The position numbers and the translations under genes were made by a program. Shown piece after piece: positions 8,712-19,000 of a stretch of DNA of 64,000 nt (positions within the stretch are counted from its first letter, which is position 1; the number at the start of each line of letters is the position of its first letter). Source of the stretch: Typha latifolia (lineage: Eukaryota; Streptophyta; Magnoliopsida; Poales; Typhaceae). The stretch lies in assembly GCA_019914945.1 (NCBI GenBank), contig CM034107.1, forward strand, positions 7,750,001-7,814,000, written 5' to 3'. Under the pieces are notes generated by a model. That model worked only from the letters and a program-made list of their open reading frames with translations. It searched no databases and was not told the DNA's origin.

Positions 8712-9675
8712 CTAAGAATCGTCTAATAATGCCCTCACATTTTTAGGTTCAAAAGAAGATGTATAACAAGTAAATGATACCTCACTTTGGATTTGTCGTC
8801 TTGTCTTAATTGTTTCATTTAGGTCTCCGATCACTTGTGACAGTGGATGATTTGATTTCACTCTGGCAAAAGATTCTGGTACGTTGCAGTCATCTTTGTT
8901 CATTTCAACTTTGTCCTCGTCCTGATTCTCAATTTCCAGATCAAGCTCCTTTCCAATTTCTTCGTCATATGTATCTACAGAAACAAAAATAGGAGTAGCT
9001 TCAGTTATATCAGTCGTGGATTCATCTATCATATATTAGCAGATTCCATAACAGTAGAAGTGTCAAGATTAAATACTCTGTGTCAAATTTAGAATACCCT
9101 AAGAAAATTCCTTCACTACTTCTAGTGTCAAATTTAGTCAAATGTTCTCGATCACACAAGATATAACATTTACTACCAAAAACTCGAAAATATTTAACAC
9201 TAGGTTTCATACTTTTCCAGATTTCATATGCAGTTATTTTTGTACTTGGTCTTAGATAAACACGATTTATCACATGTACCGCTGTATTGACCACCTCTGC
9301 CCAAAACCTTTGAGTAACCTTTTTAGCATGAAGCATAACCTTAGCCATTTCCTGTACAACTCGGTTCTTTCTTTCCACAATCCCGTTCTGTTGTGGAGTT
9401 ATAGGAGCTGAAAATTCATGTTGAATATCAAGAGAATTGCAAAATATGGAAAAATTTTCATTTTCAATTTCTCTACCATGATTAGAACAAATCCTAACTA
9501 GGGTATCATTCTGCAATTTTAAGCATAGTGATTTAAAAACTTCAAAGGTTTTAAGACTTCTCAGGTAGAAAGGCAACACAGGTATATCTAGAGTAATCAT
9601 CAACCATTAAGAATATATAGCGTTTACCTCCAAGACTTTCCGTTTTTGTTGGACCCATCAAGACCATCTGGAGTA
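8712..9675 (-). pseudogene. Copia integrase with C-terminal linker
   Basis: Core blocks: GPTKTESLGGKRY / FLMVDDYSRYT (about 9660-9590), SNHGREIENENFSIFC, FSAPITPQQNGIVERKNR, and the copia-specific AYEIWKSMKPSV / FRVFGSKCYI / EGIFLGYS. An acidic linker (8712-9032) leads to RT. The usual HMDLFGP first Asp reads MVLMGP, and the usual SDHGRE second Asp reads SNHGRE, so two of the three DDE residues are lost while the Glu in GIVERKN remains. There are frameshifts around 9600 and 9040. Catalytically dead as read. Confidence 0.8.
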
Positions 9676-9693
9676 ACCATTAAGAATATATAG
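9602..9693 (-). repeat. 19-bp direct repeat at an integrase scar
   Basis: AACCATTAAGAATATATAG occurs at 9602-9620 and at 9675-9693. The first copy belongs to the integrase core (coding YIFLMV). The second copy replaces the region that should join the pre-integrase CQIEKQ block to the HMDLFGP block, and so looks like inserted filler copied from 70 bp away. Confidence 0.7.
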
Positions 9694-10400
9694 AGTTCCG
9701 AATTTGTTTTTCAATTTGACACGAACCGCACACTATTTTTGACATTTCTGTCATCTTAGGTATTCCCCTTACCACTTCTTGTTTGGACAGCGTAAATAAT
9801 TCATTATGATTCACATGTCCAAGACGTTGATGCCAAAGATCTGCAATGTCGAAAGAGGTTTTAGATCCATTATATATAACATTACCATCATGATCTATAA
9901 TAGTACAATCAGTTTTGGAGAATTTTACCTCATAATCTTCATCACAAAATTGACTGATGCTCAGTAGATTTGCTTTCAAGCCGTTAACATAAAGAACATT
10001 TTCAAGAATAGGAACCCGTGGAGAACTTACCTATCCTTTACCTATTACCTTGGATGAATTACCATCTCCGATTGTCACCCGACATATGTCTTAAACAGCC
10101 ACTGTCTAAATACCACAAATCAGAATTTAAAGCTTTTAAGGCTATATACACAACATAACATTTTAAATCACTTTTCTTGACCCATATGGCCTTTCTTTTC
10201 CTCCCATAAATGAAAGCACTTCTAGGTTTTTGCAAAAATTTCCAATGAGGTCGAATATGCCCTAGAATGCCGCAATGATAGCATGTCGGAACAAACCCTT
10301 TTCTACTCACCTTTTGTCGAGGAGTGTGACTAAAGTTTACCTTTGGTGCCGTTGAAGATTCACCAGTTTGTAGATTCAACATCAGTTTAGAAGCATTCAT
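9694..10400 (-). pseudogene. Copia CCHC, protease and GAG-pre-integrase
   Basis: Minus-strand order: TCYHCGILGHIRPHW (CCHC knuckle with the last Cys changed to Trp), a basic stretch, LWYLDSGCLRHMSGD (protease, catalytic Asp kept in DSG), NVLYVNGLKANLLSISQFCD, then ADLWHQRLGHVNHNELFTLS with VRGIPKM and VCGSCQIEKQ (pre-integrase zinc region). A stop after GDNRRW near 10059 and the scar at 9675-9693 break the frame. Gene order and motifs are classic copia. Confidence 0.85.
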
Positions 10401-10498
10401 CCAGGACTGCTTTGTAAATGCGGTTGATGACTTCAGATATTCGTCCTTTTGTATACCTGCAGAAACGAAGACAGTTTTTTATTATTTGAATTACTAGT

Positions 10499-11350
10499 TT
10501 ATCCAACACCATACCTGTCTTTTCTAGAGATCTGAGCTTTTAGAATCTCGTCAAGTTTGTTCTTCCCTTTTAGAAATGTCACTTCCTTATGCAATCGCTC
10601 TAGTTCAATTTCATTAGCCTTCATTTTATTTTTCACATTGTCAAGTTGTTCAGAAATGTCTTTGACACGTTCAAGTTCCCATTTGTACTTCTCCTCAAAT
10701 TGAATTCTTTCTGGTTCGATTATCTTGAGTCGTTGAAGTAGTTTAAGATTGTTTTTCTTGAGTTTAAACGACTCCAGGTAAAAGTCATTATATGCCTTTT
10801 GAATTTCAGACTCATCTTCCTCAACTGGTAACATATTCTGATCATCTGTACTATCAGTATCAATAACAGAGTCAGTATTAAGTAGAGAAGACGCAAAAGC
10901 TACAAAGTTTTCTGCGTCGTTTTCAAAATCAACATCAAATTCATCTGAGTCATCCCAAGTAACTTTCATAGCTTTATCCTTCCTCTTAAGACGATTAGGG
11001 AATTCTTGTGCGATGTGTCCAAAATCGGAACATTCAAAACATCGAACTTTATTCTCAGAATTCTTATTTTTCTGTTTGACATTGTTGTTGCACACACCTG
11101 TATTCAAACTCACAATATTCTTCCTTTTCACAAAGGCTTTGCTTTTCTCAAGTTTTTCAGCATTCAACTTGTTTGGCTTCCGAAAGAATTTATTAAACTT
11201 TTTGACAAACATAGCCAACATCTCAACATCTAAATCACCTTCATCATCAGACTCCTCTAAATTTTGTTCAACTATGGATAGGGCCATCCCTTTGGACTTC
11301 CTCGGTCTCGATATCCTTACTTTCCTCAATAGCTGTAACTTGCGCCTGAA
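10499..11350 (-). pseudogene. Copia gag, N-terminally truncated
   Basis: An open frame of 276 codons (11329-10499). It has an acidic block EESDDEGDLDVEMLAMFVKK, the knuckle CFECSDFGHIAQEF (CCHC with the last Cys changed to Phe), an Asp-rich stretch, and then a long charged segment, probably coiled coil (LKLLQRLKIIEPERIQ ... NEIELERLHKEVTFLK). A second frame carries VTAIEESKDIETEE (11330-11360), the gag segment normally before a Leu-rich helix, so a frameshift or deletion lies near 11320. The N-terminal gag domain is absent because the element is cut at about 11351. Typical of SIRE gag, which is unusually long after the knuckle. Confidence 0.75.
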
Positions 11351-11636
11351 ACCCTCCTCTCACTTCTTTGTTGAAGGACTCTTTTAGATGCATGGATGAA
11401 GCCACTTCAACCTTTGAAAAATTAAAAACAGCAATGACGATGGCACTCGTTCTATCGCTACCGGACTTCACTAAAGAATTCATTGTTGAATGTGATGCAT
11501 CGGGTGTTGGCATAGGAGCTGTACTAATGCAAGAAGGATGTCCCATTGCCTATCTTAGCAAGAAGAACGTCCCATTCTACGGGTTCAAAGACAATGGCTA
11601 TGAGTACTAGACCACGACCACAGTTGAGAGCTTCTT
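11351..11636 (+). pseudogene. Ty3 RT/RNase H junction fragment (A-type)
   Basis: Plus strand: LTSLLKDSFRCMDEATSTFEK, PDFTKEFIVECDASGVG and IGAVLMQEGCPIAYLSKK, then an unrelated tail ending in a stop at 11610. It matches 60236-60420 and 55160-55370. It is joined on the left to copia gag on the other strand and on the right to LTR-C. Confidence 0.8.
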
Positions 11637-12532
11637 TGATACAAATCAGATCAAATCGAATCATATCAAAAGGAGATTAGGCTCAATGGATTGAGTCTAA
11701 TTATCTTATTTGGTTATTTGGTATAGTTAGAGTCTTAATAGATTAGGATTTTATTTAATTAGCTAAATCCAACTCTACGCAGCTTCGGAAAAATATATGT
11801 AGCATATTCTCCACATATCCAAATACTATCAAGTAAGTTGGATAAGGTCTCCAACCTCCAGATCTACAACTTTGATATTCATGACTTCTCAAGATTCGGA
11901 ATCTATCTGTGACAAAACGAAAGCTTAATCCAAGAGGTAATCAGAGAAGATAAGGAATACTGGTTTAGTTGGTTTGTTAGGGTTTCATATTGTTTTAAGA
12001 CTTATTGGCTAGCCTCTATAAATATATGGATGGCAGCCAACTTTATTATGCAATTAGATTATTGATTTCTTGCCTCTTATCTTCTCTCTAGACTTCTCCC
12101 TCCTCCCTCTTCACCATCCTTCCACCTCGGCAAGGTTTCTCCTAATTTCTAATCTCCCTTGTCTGTCGAGTCACCCCTTCTTTGGGATCTCGACTACTTC
12201 ATTCCCTTTGTCTACTTTTTTAATCACTTCCACAATCCACCCTCATCTCCATACCCATCCATAACCTTAACATCCACTCCACCCGTCACTACCACCATCA
12301 CACACGTTATTCTGTATTTTTGTCCCTGCTATAATTCGAATCTGTGAAGGGCGTAAATACAAAAGTTAGAGATTAGGAATTTACGGATCCAACCCAATTA
12401 GTTTTATAATTTTCTGACTATCGAAGAATATCTGACGAATATTTTCTCACGGTTGCATGAACGGATTTCTATAATACATTCAGATTTTGAAGGAATCTTA
12501 GCGTAGCCTATTTTTGGTTCCAGATCCCATCA
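11637..12532 (+). mobile_element. LTR-C, full length (5' LTR)
   Basis: Ends are TGATACAAATCAGATC and CCATCA (896 bp), followed by primer binding sites. The U3 differs from LTR-A and contains no GCGTTCGAACGC array; instead it has GGCTCAATGGATTGAGTC and TTTCTATTTGG-type AT-rich text. From TTAGGGTTTCATATTG (about 11980) onward it matches LTR-A: GGCTAGCCTCTATAAATATATGG with TATA near 12016, then the pyrimidine leader and U5. A second copy lies at 56815-57543. Confidence 0.85.
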
Positions 12533-12534
12533 AT

Positions 12535-12568
12535 TGGTATCAAAGCCCTAACAAATTGGTATCAGAGC
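12535..12568 (+). other. Tandem pair of primer binding sites
   Basis: TGGTATCAAAGC (12535-12546, one mismatch to tRNA-iMet) and TGGTATCAGAGC (12557-12568, perfect), 22 bp apart. Confidence 0.8.
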
Positions 12569-12574
12569 CTATCA

Positions 12575-12905
12575 TTCTTCCGATGTTAGAGGAGGCACAA
12601 CACCTCCCATTCGAACTCTCACATCTGGCTAGGTGGAGAAGTGAAGAGGGAAGAGCCTTTGCTTTCGATGTGTTGAACGTTTTACCCCTGGTCATCGGTG
12701 TTCCAAACTGATCGGGAGTGTGATGCTCATCGACGGTCTTGAGAAGGATGACGAGGTTGTTGATGATGGAGAGTGTCGAGAAGAGGTCCATGAGGAGGCT
12801 GTTGTGGAGGGTGTGGAGGAAGTTATCCAAGTTGAAATATCAATGCATGCATATTTAGGTACTTCCGCGTTGAGGATGTTACGGGTAGATGAACTCGTTA
12901 GAAAG
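12575..12905 (+). pseudogene. gag C-terminal remnant (A-type)
   Basis: A decayed zinc-knuckle area (about 12650-12715, AGGTGGAGAAGTGAAGAG through CCCCTGGTCATCGG, equivalent to VEERRTKGLCF...PGHRC) precedes an open stretch VMLIDGLEKDDEVVDDGEC / EVHEEAVVEGVEE / AEIS-like SMHAYLGTSALRMLRV. This matches the gag tail of the minus-strand A element at 42600-42770. The stop after LVRK and the LTR-B start at 12906 end it. The capsid part is absent. Confidence 0.75.
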
Positions 12906-13755
12906 TGATATTATCTCCCATTTTAGGTCAAGGCTCGATTCGATTTTCAGATCTAGACAAGATCTGACACGAAAGCTTGGAAATAGATCCCGAAAGATGC
13001 CACCGTTGGATCGATGTGAGTCGGATGTTGGGATCTCGTAGATATCATCTGATTAGTGGACGAACATCGGGGAGTCTATCTCAGGATCTGTTGATGGAGG
13101 CACGAGATCCTAGATGATGGGGGATGGTGGTGGACCGGCATTAATAGGGTGGCACCGGTGAATAAGTGGTGGTGGAAGGGTTATGGGTGATGGAAGGGTT
13201 AGGGCAAAGTGATGGATAGATTGGAGGAAGGGGGAGGAGTGGGCTGCCCCTTAGGTACTAGGGTGATTGGCCGATCGAGGGAGGCTAGAAGTGGCGACGC
13301 CGGGGAACGAGAGAATGGAAGAGAAGAAGACAAAGGAGACAAGGCAAAAACTCAATTCATTCAATAATTATTCCATGGTTGCCATCCATAGAGGCTAACC
13401 AAACAATTCAAAAATAGTAATTATTGACCCTAAAATAGTAGATTTTCGCCGGCCACGTTTGAACGCGCCCGATCGCGTTCAAACGCACATATTTTGCACT
13501 CTTTAGATGTGCGAACGCGATACAAGCTTTTGCAGGCGCGTTCGAACATGGTGTTCGACTACACATTTCGCACTCTCTGGACGTGCGAACCTGATGTAGG
13601 CATTTACAAGCGCGTTCGAACGCACTACACCCGCGTTTGAACGCGACATACAGAAAACTTATTTTTTTAAGAATTAAACACTAAAACAAGAAACAAAGAT
13701 ACCCCTAAAGTGTATCCATGCTCGAGACGACATCGATAAAGTCTGAACCGTATTA
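12906..13755 (-). mobile_element. LTR-B, 3' LTR of minus-strand B element
   Basis: On the plus strand it starts TGATATTATCTCCC (the reverse of ...GGGAGATAATATCA) and ends GACATCGATAAAGTCTGAACCGTATTA, with the first TG decayed to TA (850 bp). The motif array is at 13455-13660 with a perfect palindrome at 13612-13623. The polypurine region lies immediately to its right, so it is the 3' LTR. Confidence 0.85.
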
Positions 13756-13818
13756 ATCCACCACGCTTCCACAACCTTGTCCTCAAGGTTTGAAATTAGG
13801 GAAGCGATCTTTGAACGC
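13756..13818 (-). pseudogene. Chromodomain tail and polypurine-tract region
   Basis: The minus strand reads the last ~20 codons of the integrase C-terminal tail (ASLISNLEDKVVEAWW in one frame, FPNFKP.GQGCGS in another). It then reads TGTGGAAGCGTGGTGG and the LTR start. RNase H is fused directly to this tail at 13818, so the whole integrase core is deleted. Confidence 0.7.
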
Positions 13819-14903
13819 TCACTCAAGCTCCTCCATGATTTGATCCTCTGCATTGGTTCCCCACATATCTGAAAATAGAGGAAGGGTTGGTGTTGAAAAG
13901 TAGGTGAGCTCACTTGTGCCCGATTGGTGCGAAAGGGCATCGATTGCTCGATTCTCGATCCCCTTTTTGTAGACTAGTTCGTAGTCATATCCAAGGAGTT
14001 TCGTGACCCACTTGTTGCTGTGCTGGGGTGTGCACACGTTGCTCATGAAGTAGGGTAAGCTACGCTGGTCCGTGCGGATAGTAAACTATTGGCCAATCAA
14101 GTAGGGTTGCCATTTGGTGATGGCGTGTAGAATTGCTAGCATTTCGCGCTCGTAGGTGGATAGCTATCGCGTCCGGTTTGACAATGCCTTGCTCATATAT
14201 GCCATGGGCCTGCCCCCTTGCATCAAAACAGCTCCAATGCCCTCACCCGAAGTGTCGCATTCCACCACAAAGGGCTTACTAAAATTTGGTAGTGCTAAAA
14301 CCAGTGCGGTAGACATGTCTTCAATGCTTCAAAGGCCTCTGTCGCCTTGCCCGTCCATTAAAACCCTCCTTTTCTGAGTAAGGAGGTCAGTGGGGCAGCA
14401 ATCTTACTGTAGTTGGCAACGAATCGCCGATAGTACCTCGTCAACCCAAGCAATCCCCTCAATTCTCGCTAATTAGTGGGAATCGGCCAATCCACCATAT
14501 TCTTGATCTTGCTTGGATCGGCTTTCACTCCTCTCGCTGAGATTATATGTCCGAAGTACTCCACTCGTGGCTCTCCCCAAAGGCACTTGCTTATCTTGAC
14601 TTTTAATTGGTTTTGTCGCAAGATATTCAACACCTCACGCACATGCCACAAGTGCTCGCTCCAATTCTTGCTATACACTAGAATATCGTCAAAGAAGACG
14701 AGCACGTACCGACGCAAGAGTGGGCGGAAAAGGTCATTCATCAGCCCTTGGAAGGTAATCGGCGGATTGATGAGCCCAAACGGCACGACTCGAAACTCAT
14801 AGTGGCCATCGTGAGTTCGAAATGCCATTTTGTGCACATCTTCCGGGTCGACGTGGATTTGATGGTACCCCGCTCTTAAGTCAAGTTTGATAAAGTAAGC
14901 CAA
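13819..14903 (-). pseudogene. Ty3 RT C-half and RNase H (B-type)
   Basis: Minus-strand blocks: [57 protein letters not shown] (catalytic FDD kept), EVLNILRQNQLKVK / KCLWGEPRVEYFGHIIS (14903-14469). Then through stops: [73 protein letters not shown] and ALSHQSGTSELTYF (to 13819). RNase H keeps the usual order, but the reading frame is broken several times between 14468 and 14046. It ends by fusion to the chromodomain tail. Confidence 0.85.
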
Positions 14904-14904
14904 C

Positions 14905-16681
14905 TATAATAACCGAAAATAAAATAAAATAAATAAATAGATAAATAAAGATAAATATTAATAATGATAAGGATGATAATGCACTTATCTTTATTAGAAT
15001 CTTATTAGGAAAAAAAAATATATATATATATAACTAACTAAACCCGCATTATCTTCTTATATATATATGTACTAGACCAAAAGAAAAAAAAATTATATAA
15101 AAAGAAGAAAAACCCTAAAGAGAAGAAGGGTGCGTACTTCGACGGCGGCAAGGAAGAAGAAGAAGAAAGGAAGAGAAGAAGGAGAGAGAGAAGGGTCTGT
15201 TGCTACAGTACACACGGTACTGTAGCATACACAGTAAAGCCAATAGAAGGGAAGAAAAAGGGGACCTCGGTAACAGTGTTTTCTCTTAAAGGAAATTCAG
15301 AAAAAAAATCAGAAATTATTTGGATAAGCGTGAGAGGCAGGTTTTCTCATTCATATTTTATTTTATTAATGCAAACAAATTAGTAATAAATTTCCTTTAT
15401 TAATTAAAAATCTGTTAAAGATGTTTGAATGTTAGTGATCTTTTCTATAGGTATATTTTATTGAGTTATATATATGTATATAAAACAGTGACAAGTTAGA
15501 TATTCATGATTATATTTGATTGGTCCATATGAATATTTATTTGCTATTAGAATTTATGATTAGGAATTAGAAATTTATTTTATTGTTATTTTGATAATGA
15601 GATGGATTGGATTTTTGATATTTACTCTATATTGTTTTTATTTAATTAGGATGTAAAAGTTAACATGATATTAGAGTGTCATACGAGTTTTAAATTACTT
15701 GATTTAAAATGCATTGACATCTATGCATTATTTAACTTATCTATAATGAATTCTTGATAAAAGTTATGAATCAAAAACTATGTGATCATGATTTGATTTG
15801 GTTTGAGTCAGTATAAATTATACTGGTGAAAGAGATATTTAGAACCCATTTTGAGAGATAAGTCCAGGGAAAAGATTCTTGGAATGTACATTGCGGCGTG
15901 CTATCAAGTGACTCTGGCAGGATTAGGGAAAAGATTCCTGAATTTTCGTCCCGGTGACTCTAATCTTACTCAACGGCTAGTGGAAAAGCCAGTAGGGCAC
16001 TGCAGAGTACTACTGTGACCCTAGACGGATCGACTATCTAGAAAAGTCTCGGGCGCCATCCCAATGATGACTAGGTAGTGCGATGTGGCCACGGGTCAGA
16101 GTACCCATTAATGAGACAATATGGCATTTTATCAGTTTTGTCGGGTATCCAAGATATTAATTTCAACATATATAAATTCTATTTTCAGAGTGATTTATTT
16201 ATATTTGCATTTGAAGAAAAAAAAATCTTATATATATTTTGAGAAAATGTTTTATATGAGTTATCATTCTTTGTGCACTATATTATATTTATCACTAGTT
16301 GATTTTTCTGTCGTTAGACATATTCATAGATATAGTGAGATTACTTGCTGAGCGTTGAGCTCATTAAACATCTATATTTTTCAGGAGCGGATCAGAATAA
16401 TTCAAAGTTGGACTCTTGAGACCAAGCTCAAGATTGAAATCCTCCACATTAGGAGTTTATAAATTAGTTCTAGTTATTTAGAATTTCTTTCATGTCAGAT
16501 TAATAGTTATTGAACCTCACGAATGATCTAGATATTATTTTAGTTAGATTATTTTTTATATATAATTAAAATCTTTGACTTTATTTCTGATATAATAATT
16601 TTTGTTTTCTTTGGCTTCATGTCTCTTGGGATTATTATCTCGGGTTACATGGCTTGTCATGTCTCTAGGCGGGGTGTGACA
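14905..16681 (+). mobile_element. LTR-D, apparently solo, inside the RT gene
   Basis: It begins TATAATAACC (decayed TGTAACAACC) and ends GGCGGGGTGTGACA (1,777 bp). The start matches the reverse complement of 62941-62950 and what follows (TAAATAAATAAATAG, TCTAATAGGA-type text), showing the same family and plus orientation. A TATATATATATG stretch near 15057, AAACCCTAAAGAGAAG at about 15108 and a GTACTGTAGC inverted repeat at 15197-15228 follow. No PBS or internal region is present. Host RT sequence flanks both ends (CCAAC left, CCGAT right) without a clear 5-bp target duplication. Confidence 0.75.
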
Positions 16682-17239
16682 CCGATCCTATAAGTTCTTC
16701 CAGCAACTCCTCGATCACCGGTATTGGATACCGGTCTTCGACGGTGATCACATTCCAGGCTCGGTAGTTGACGCAAAATCACCACCTCTTGTCTTTCTTC
16801 CTAACCAGCAGCACTGGCGATGAGTAGGCACTTCTACTCGGTTGAATAATCCCTTTCTCTAGCATCTCCACCACCAATTTGCTGATCTCTTCCTTTTGAA
16901 CATGCGGGTACCGATAGGGATGAACATTTTGCTGGTTCAGCCCTTGGAATGATCTAGATGTGATGGTTGTGCCGACGGATTGGCGGTAGTCCTCGAGGTT
17001 CCTTGAAGAGATCCTTGAATTCCTATACCAGCTCTTGCATGTCAGCGGCTATTTCCCTTGGTGGTGGATGTTCTGGTTCAGCAACAACCATTTGCAATAG
17101 TAGAGCTCGGTCCCCTGCACAACGAAGTCCCAAAAGTGGTTACAACATCAGCCCTTGCCGCAGTTGGTTTCCATCCAACAGCACTCTTCGACCATTCCTC
17201 AGAAATGTAAGTGTGAGGTTTGAAAGATCAAATATTACG
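16682..17239 (-). pseudogene. Ty3 RT N-half and protease-RT linker (B-type)
   Basis: Read through small frameshifts, the minus strand gives [19 protein letters not shown] text at 16690-16740, then [12 protein letters not shown] (about 16750-16790), SSPVLLVRKK, and the upstream MLEKGIIQPS region. Farther upstream lies the acidic/His-containing linker seen in other copies (VLLDGNQLRQG-type at 17130-17190). It joins 14903 across the LTR-D. Multiple frame breaks. Confidence 0.7.
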
Positions 17240-18985
17240 GGCCCTAAGCTTTGAAGCCATTGCGTCCCCAAGCTAATGTCAGCACCTCACAAGGCCAACG
17301 GATAAAGATTCAATATGAAATTTTGGCCTTACACTTTCAATTCCACACCTCCACAAATAAAATCTGCCCGCAATGTGGTGCCATCTCCAATTGTCACGTC
17401 AAACTCTTCCATAGGTTTTGACTCGAACCCAATCTTCCCAAGTCTTGTCAATGAAGTTGTGGGTGGGCCTAGTGTCGATCAAGATTCTCACTATGGTTTT
17501 CTTGACTACACCATTCACTCGCAAAGTCTTTGGCGCGGCTGTCCTTGAATATGCGTGGAGGGAGATTTTGGCTACCATGTCCTCCACAGGTTGCTCCTCA
17601 ACTACTCGATGTCCAACCACACCTTCATCTTCAACTGCAATCTCATCCTCAGCCTCCTCCAATTCATCGATTAGCATCACCGATCCCATCAGTTTAACAC
17701 AATGATGCCTGGGTACAAACTTCTCATCACAACGAAAGCATAGAACTTTTGTTCTTCGTTCCTCCACTTGAGCAGGTGTGAGTTCTCGTCCCGAACCTCT
17801 AGATGCGTACTTCACATCTTGGGATGGCTTCAGGAGTGCTCGAGGAGGCACCATTGCAGCAGCGGTTCTTGGTACTTTGGTAACATTTCCTGCTGCTATG
17901 GTTGGTTGAGCTTGATTGCAGCTTCGTTGGCTCATCTAGTTCTATTTCAGATGTAAGTTCATGGCTCGATGTTTGTCTTCCATGGGCACCGCATCATTGA
18001 AGGCCTCCTTTAAGGTTCTAGGCCTTAAAGCCCTAATGTCGGCTTGTACGTCTCCCCGCAGCCCGAAGATGAAAGTGCTGCAAAATTGCTGATCCGTCCA
18101 TGGGGGTTGGCATCCGCTACTTATCCCCTCAAATTCTTCTTGGTATGCCCCAACCGTGGTCCTTTGCACCGTCTTTGAGAGGAGAGCATCGAAGTCTTCA
18201 TACCTTGACGCTCCAAATCGCTGCATGATATCGATGCAAAAGTTAGACCAAGTTTCAATAGCTCATGGGCATTGGCTGCTCGAAACCAATGAAGCGCCAT
18301 ATCTTCAAGGTGGAAGCTCGCAAGCGTCACCTTATTTTCTTCCGCTGTACCCTAGTATGCGAAGAATTGCTCCGCCCTATACAGCCAATCGATTGGATCA
18401 CCACCTTTGAACTTGGGGAATTCAAGTCACACGATTTGCCCACGGATGTTGTTGTCTCGATCCGGATCATATCCAAGTCCTTGTCTAGCAGAACGAGGAT
18501 GCACCATGAATGGTTGATGATCCCTCCTTCGATTTTGATTAACTCGACGCGGTTTCGGTTCATATTGTGCCGCCCACGGATCTAGATCTCCAAGGCAAAC
18601 CATCCTTGATTGTCTCTACCCATAGGGTGGCAGCAATGGCTCTTGTGGTCGCAAATTCTGAACCAGTGGCGATGGGTTCATGGGAGTGGACTCGCGTGGT
18701 GGAGTCGATGGTGCATTCCAATTCGCCATGGCTTCCCTTGTCGCCCGTAATTACCACATCATCTCCATCATCATCGGTTGTTGATGGCCATTTTTTTGGA
18801 AAGAGACCCCAACATTGCTTGAACACTAGGCACTTCCATATTCCGATTTGGTCAGGCGATTCCGCGGGTGAAAGTCTCCGTAACCGTTTCCCCCTCCTCT
18901 ATTGGGAGAATATCTTCTTCCTCATCTCGCCGTGCAGCCATGGCTCTGGTTGTAGTCATAGGAAGCACTTGTTCGAGGAACGGTG
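17240..18985 (-). pseudogene. gag-protease of the minus-strand B element
   Basis: In minus-strand order: gag N-leader (18826-18563, MFKQCWGLFPKKWPS), matrix/capsid LDFPKF-type region (18563-18327, shifted), MTLASFHLEDMALHWF (18330), RFGASRYEDFDALLSKTV / VGAYQEEFEGISSGCQPPW / TFIFGLRGDVQADIRALRP (18226-17942), then after one stop GSGRELTPAQVEERRTKVL, CFRCDEKFVPRHHC (zinc knuckle intact), acidic linker, and protease ILIDTRPTHNFIDKTWED. In the protease the usual DTGSTHNF is DTRPTHNF: the Asp stays, but the Gly-Ser of the active-site triad is lost. Same order and length as the B gag at 31628-32890. Confidence 0.85.
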
Positions 18986-18997
18986 GCTCTGATACTA
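18986..18997 (-). other. Primer binding site of minus-strand B element
   Basis: Minus strand TAGTATCAGAGC, one mismatch to the tRNA-iMet complement, three bases from the LTR-B end at 19001. Confidence 0.8.
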
Positions 18998-19000
18998 GCT

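Larger units (their letters stand above)
4293..11350 (-). mobile_element. Ty1/copia element, SIRE-like, truncated in gag
   Basis: Reading along the minus strand: truncated gag with zinc knuckle, second CCHC plus protease, GAG-pre-integrase, integrase, RT, an internal promoter with a leader intron, an env-like ORF, polypurine tract, 3' LTR. The copia order (integrase before RT), the extra ORF and the tract AAAAAGGAGGAGA next to TTGGCATTTTTGCC are typical of the SIRE/Maximus lineage. The 5' LTR and gag N-terminus are missing: at about 11351 the sequence switches to a Ty3 RT fragment on the opposite strand. It interrupts an LTR-A at 4292. Confidence 0.85.

Noticed and set aside
18560..18992. Plus-strand frames of 84-141 codons around 18156-18992
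   Set aside because: They are antisense shadows of the minus-strand gag, which carries recognisable gag blocks.
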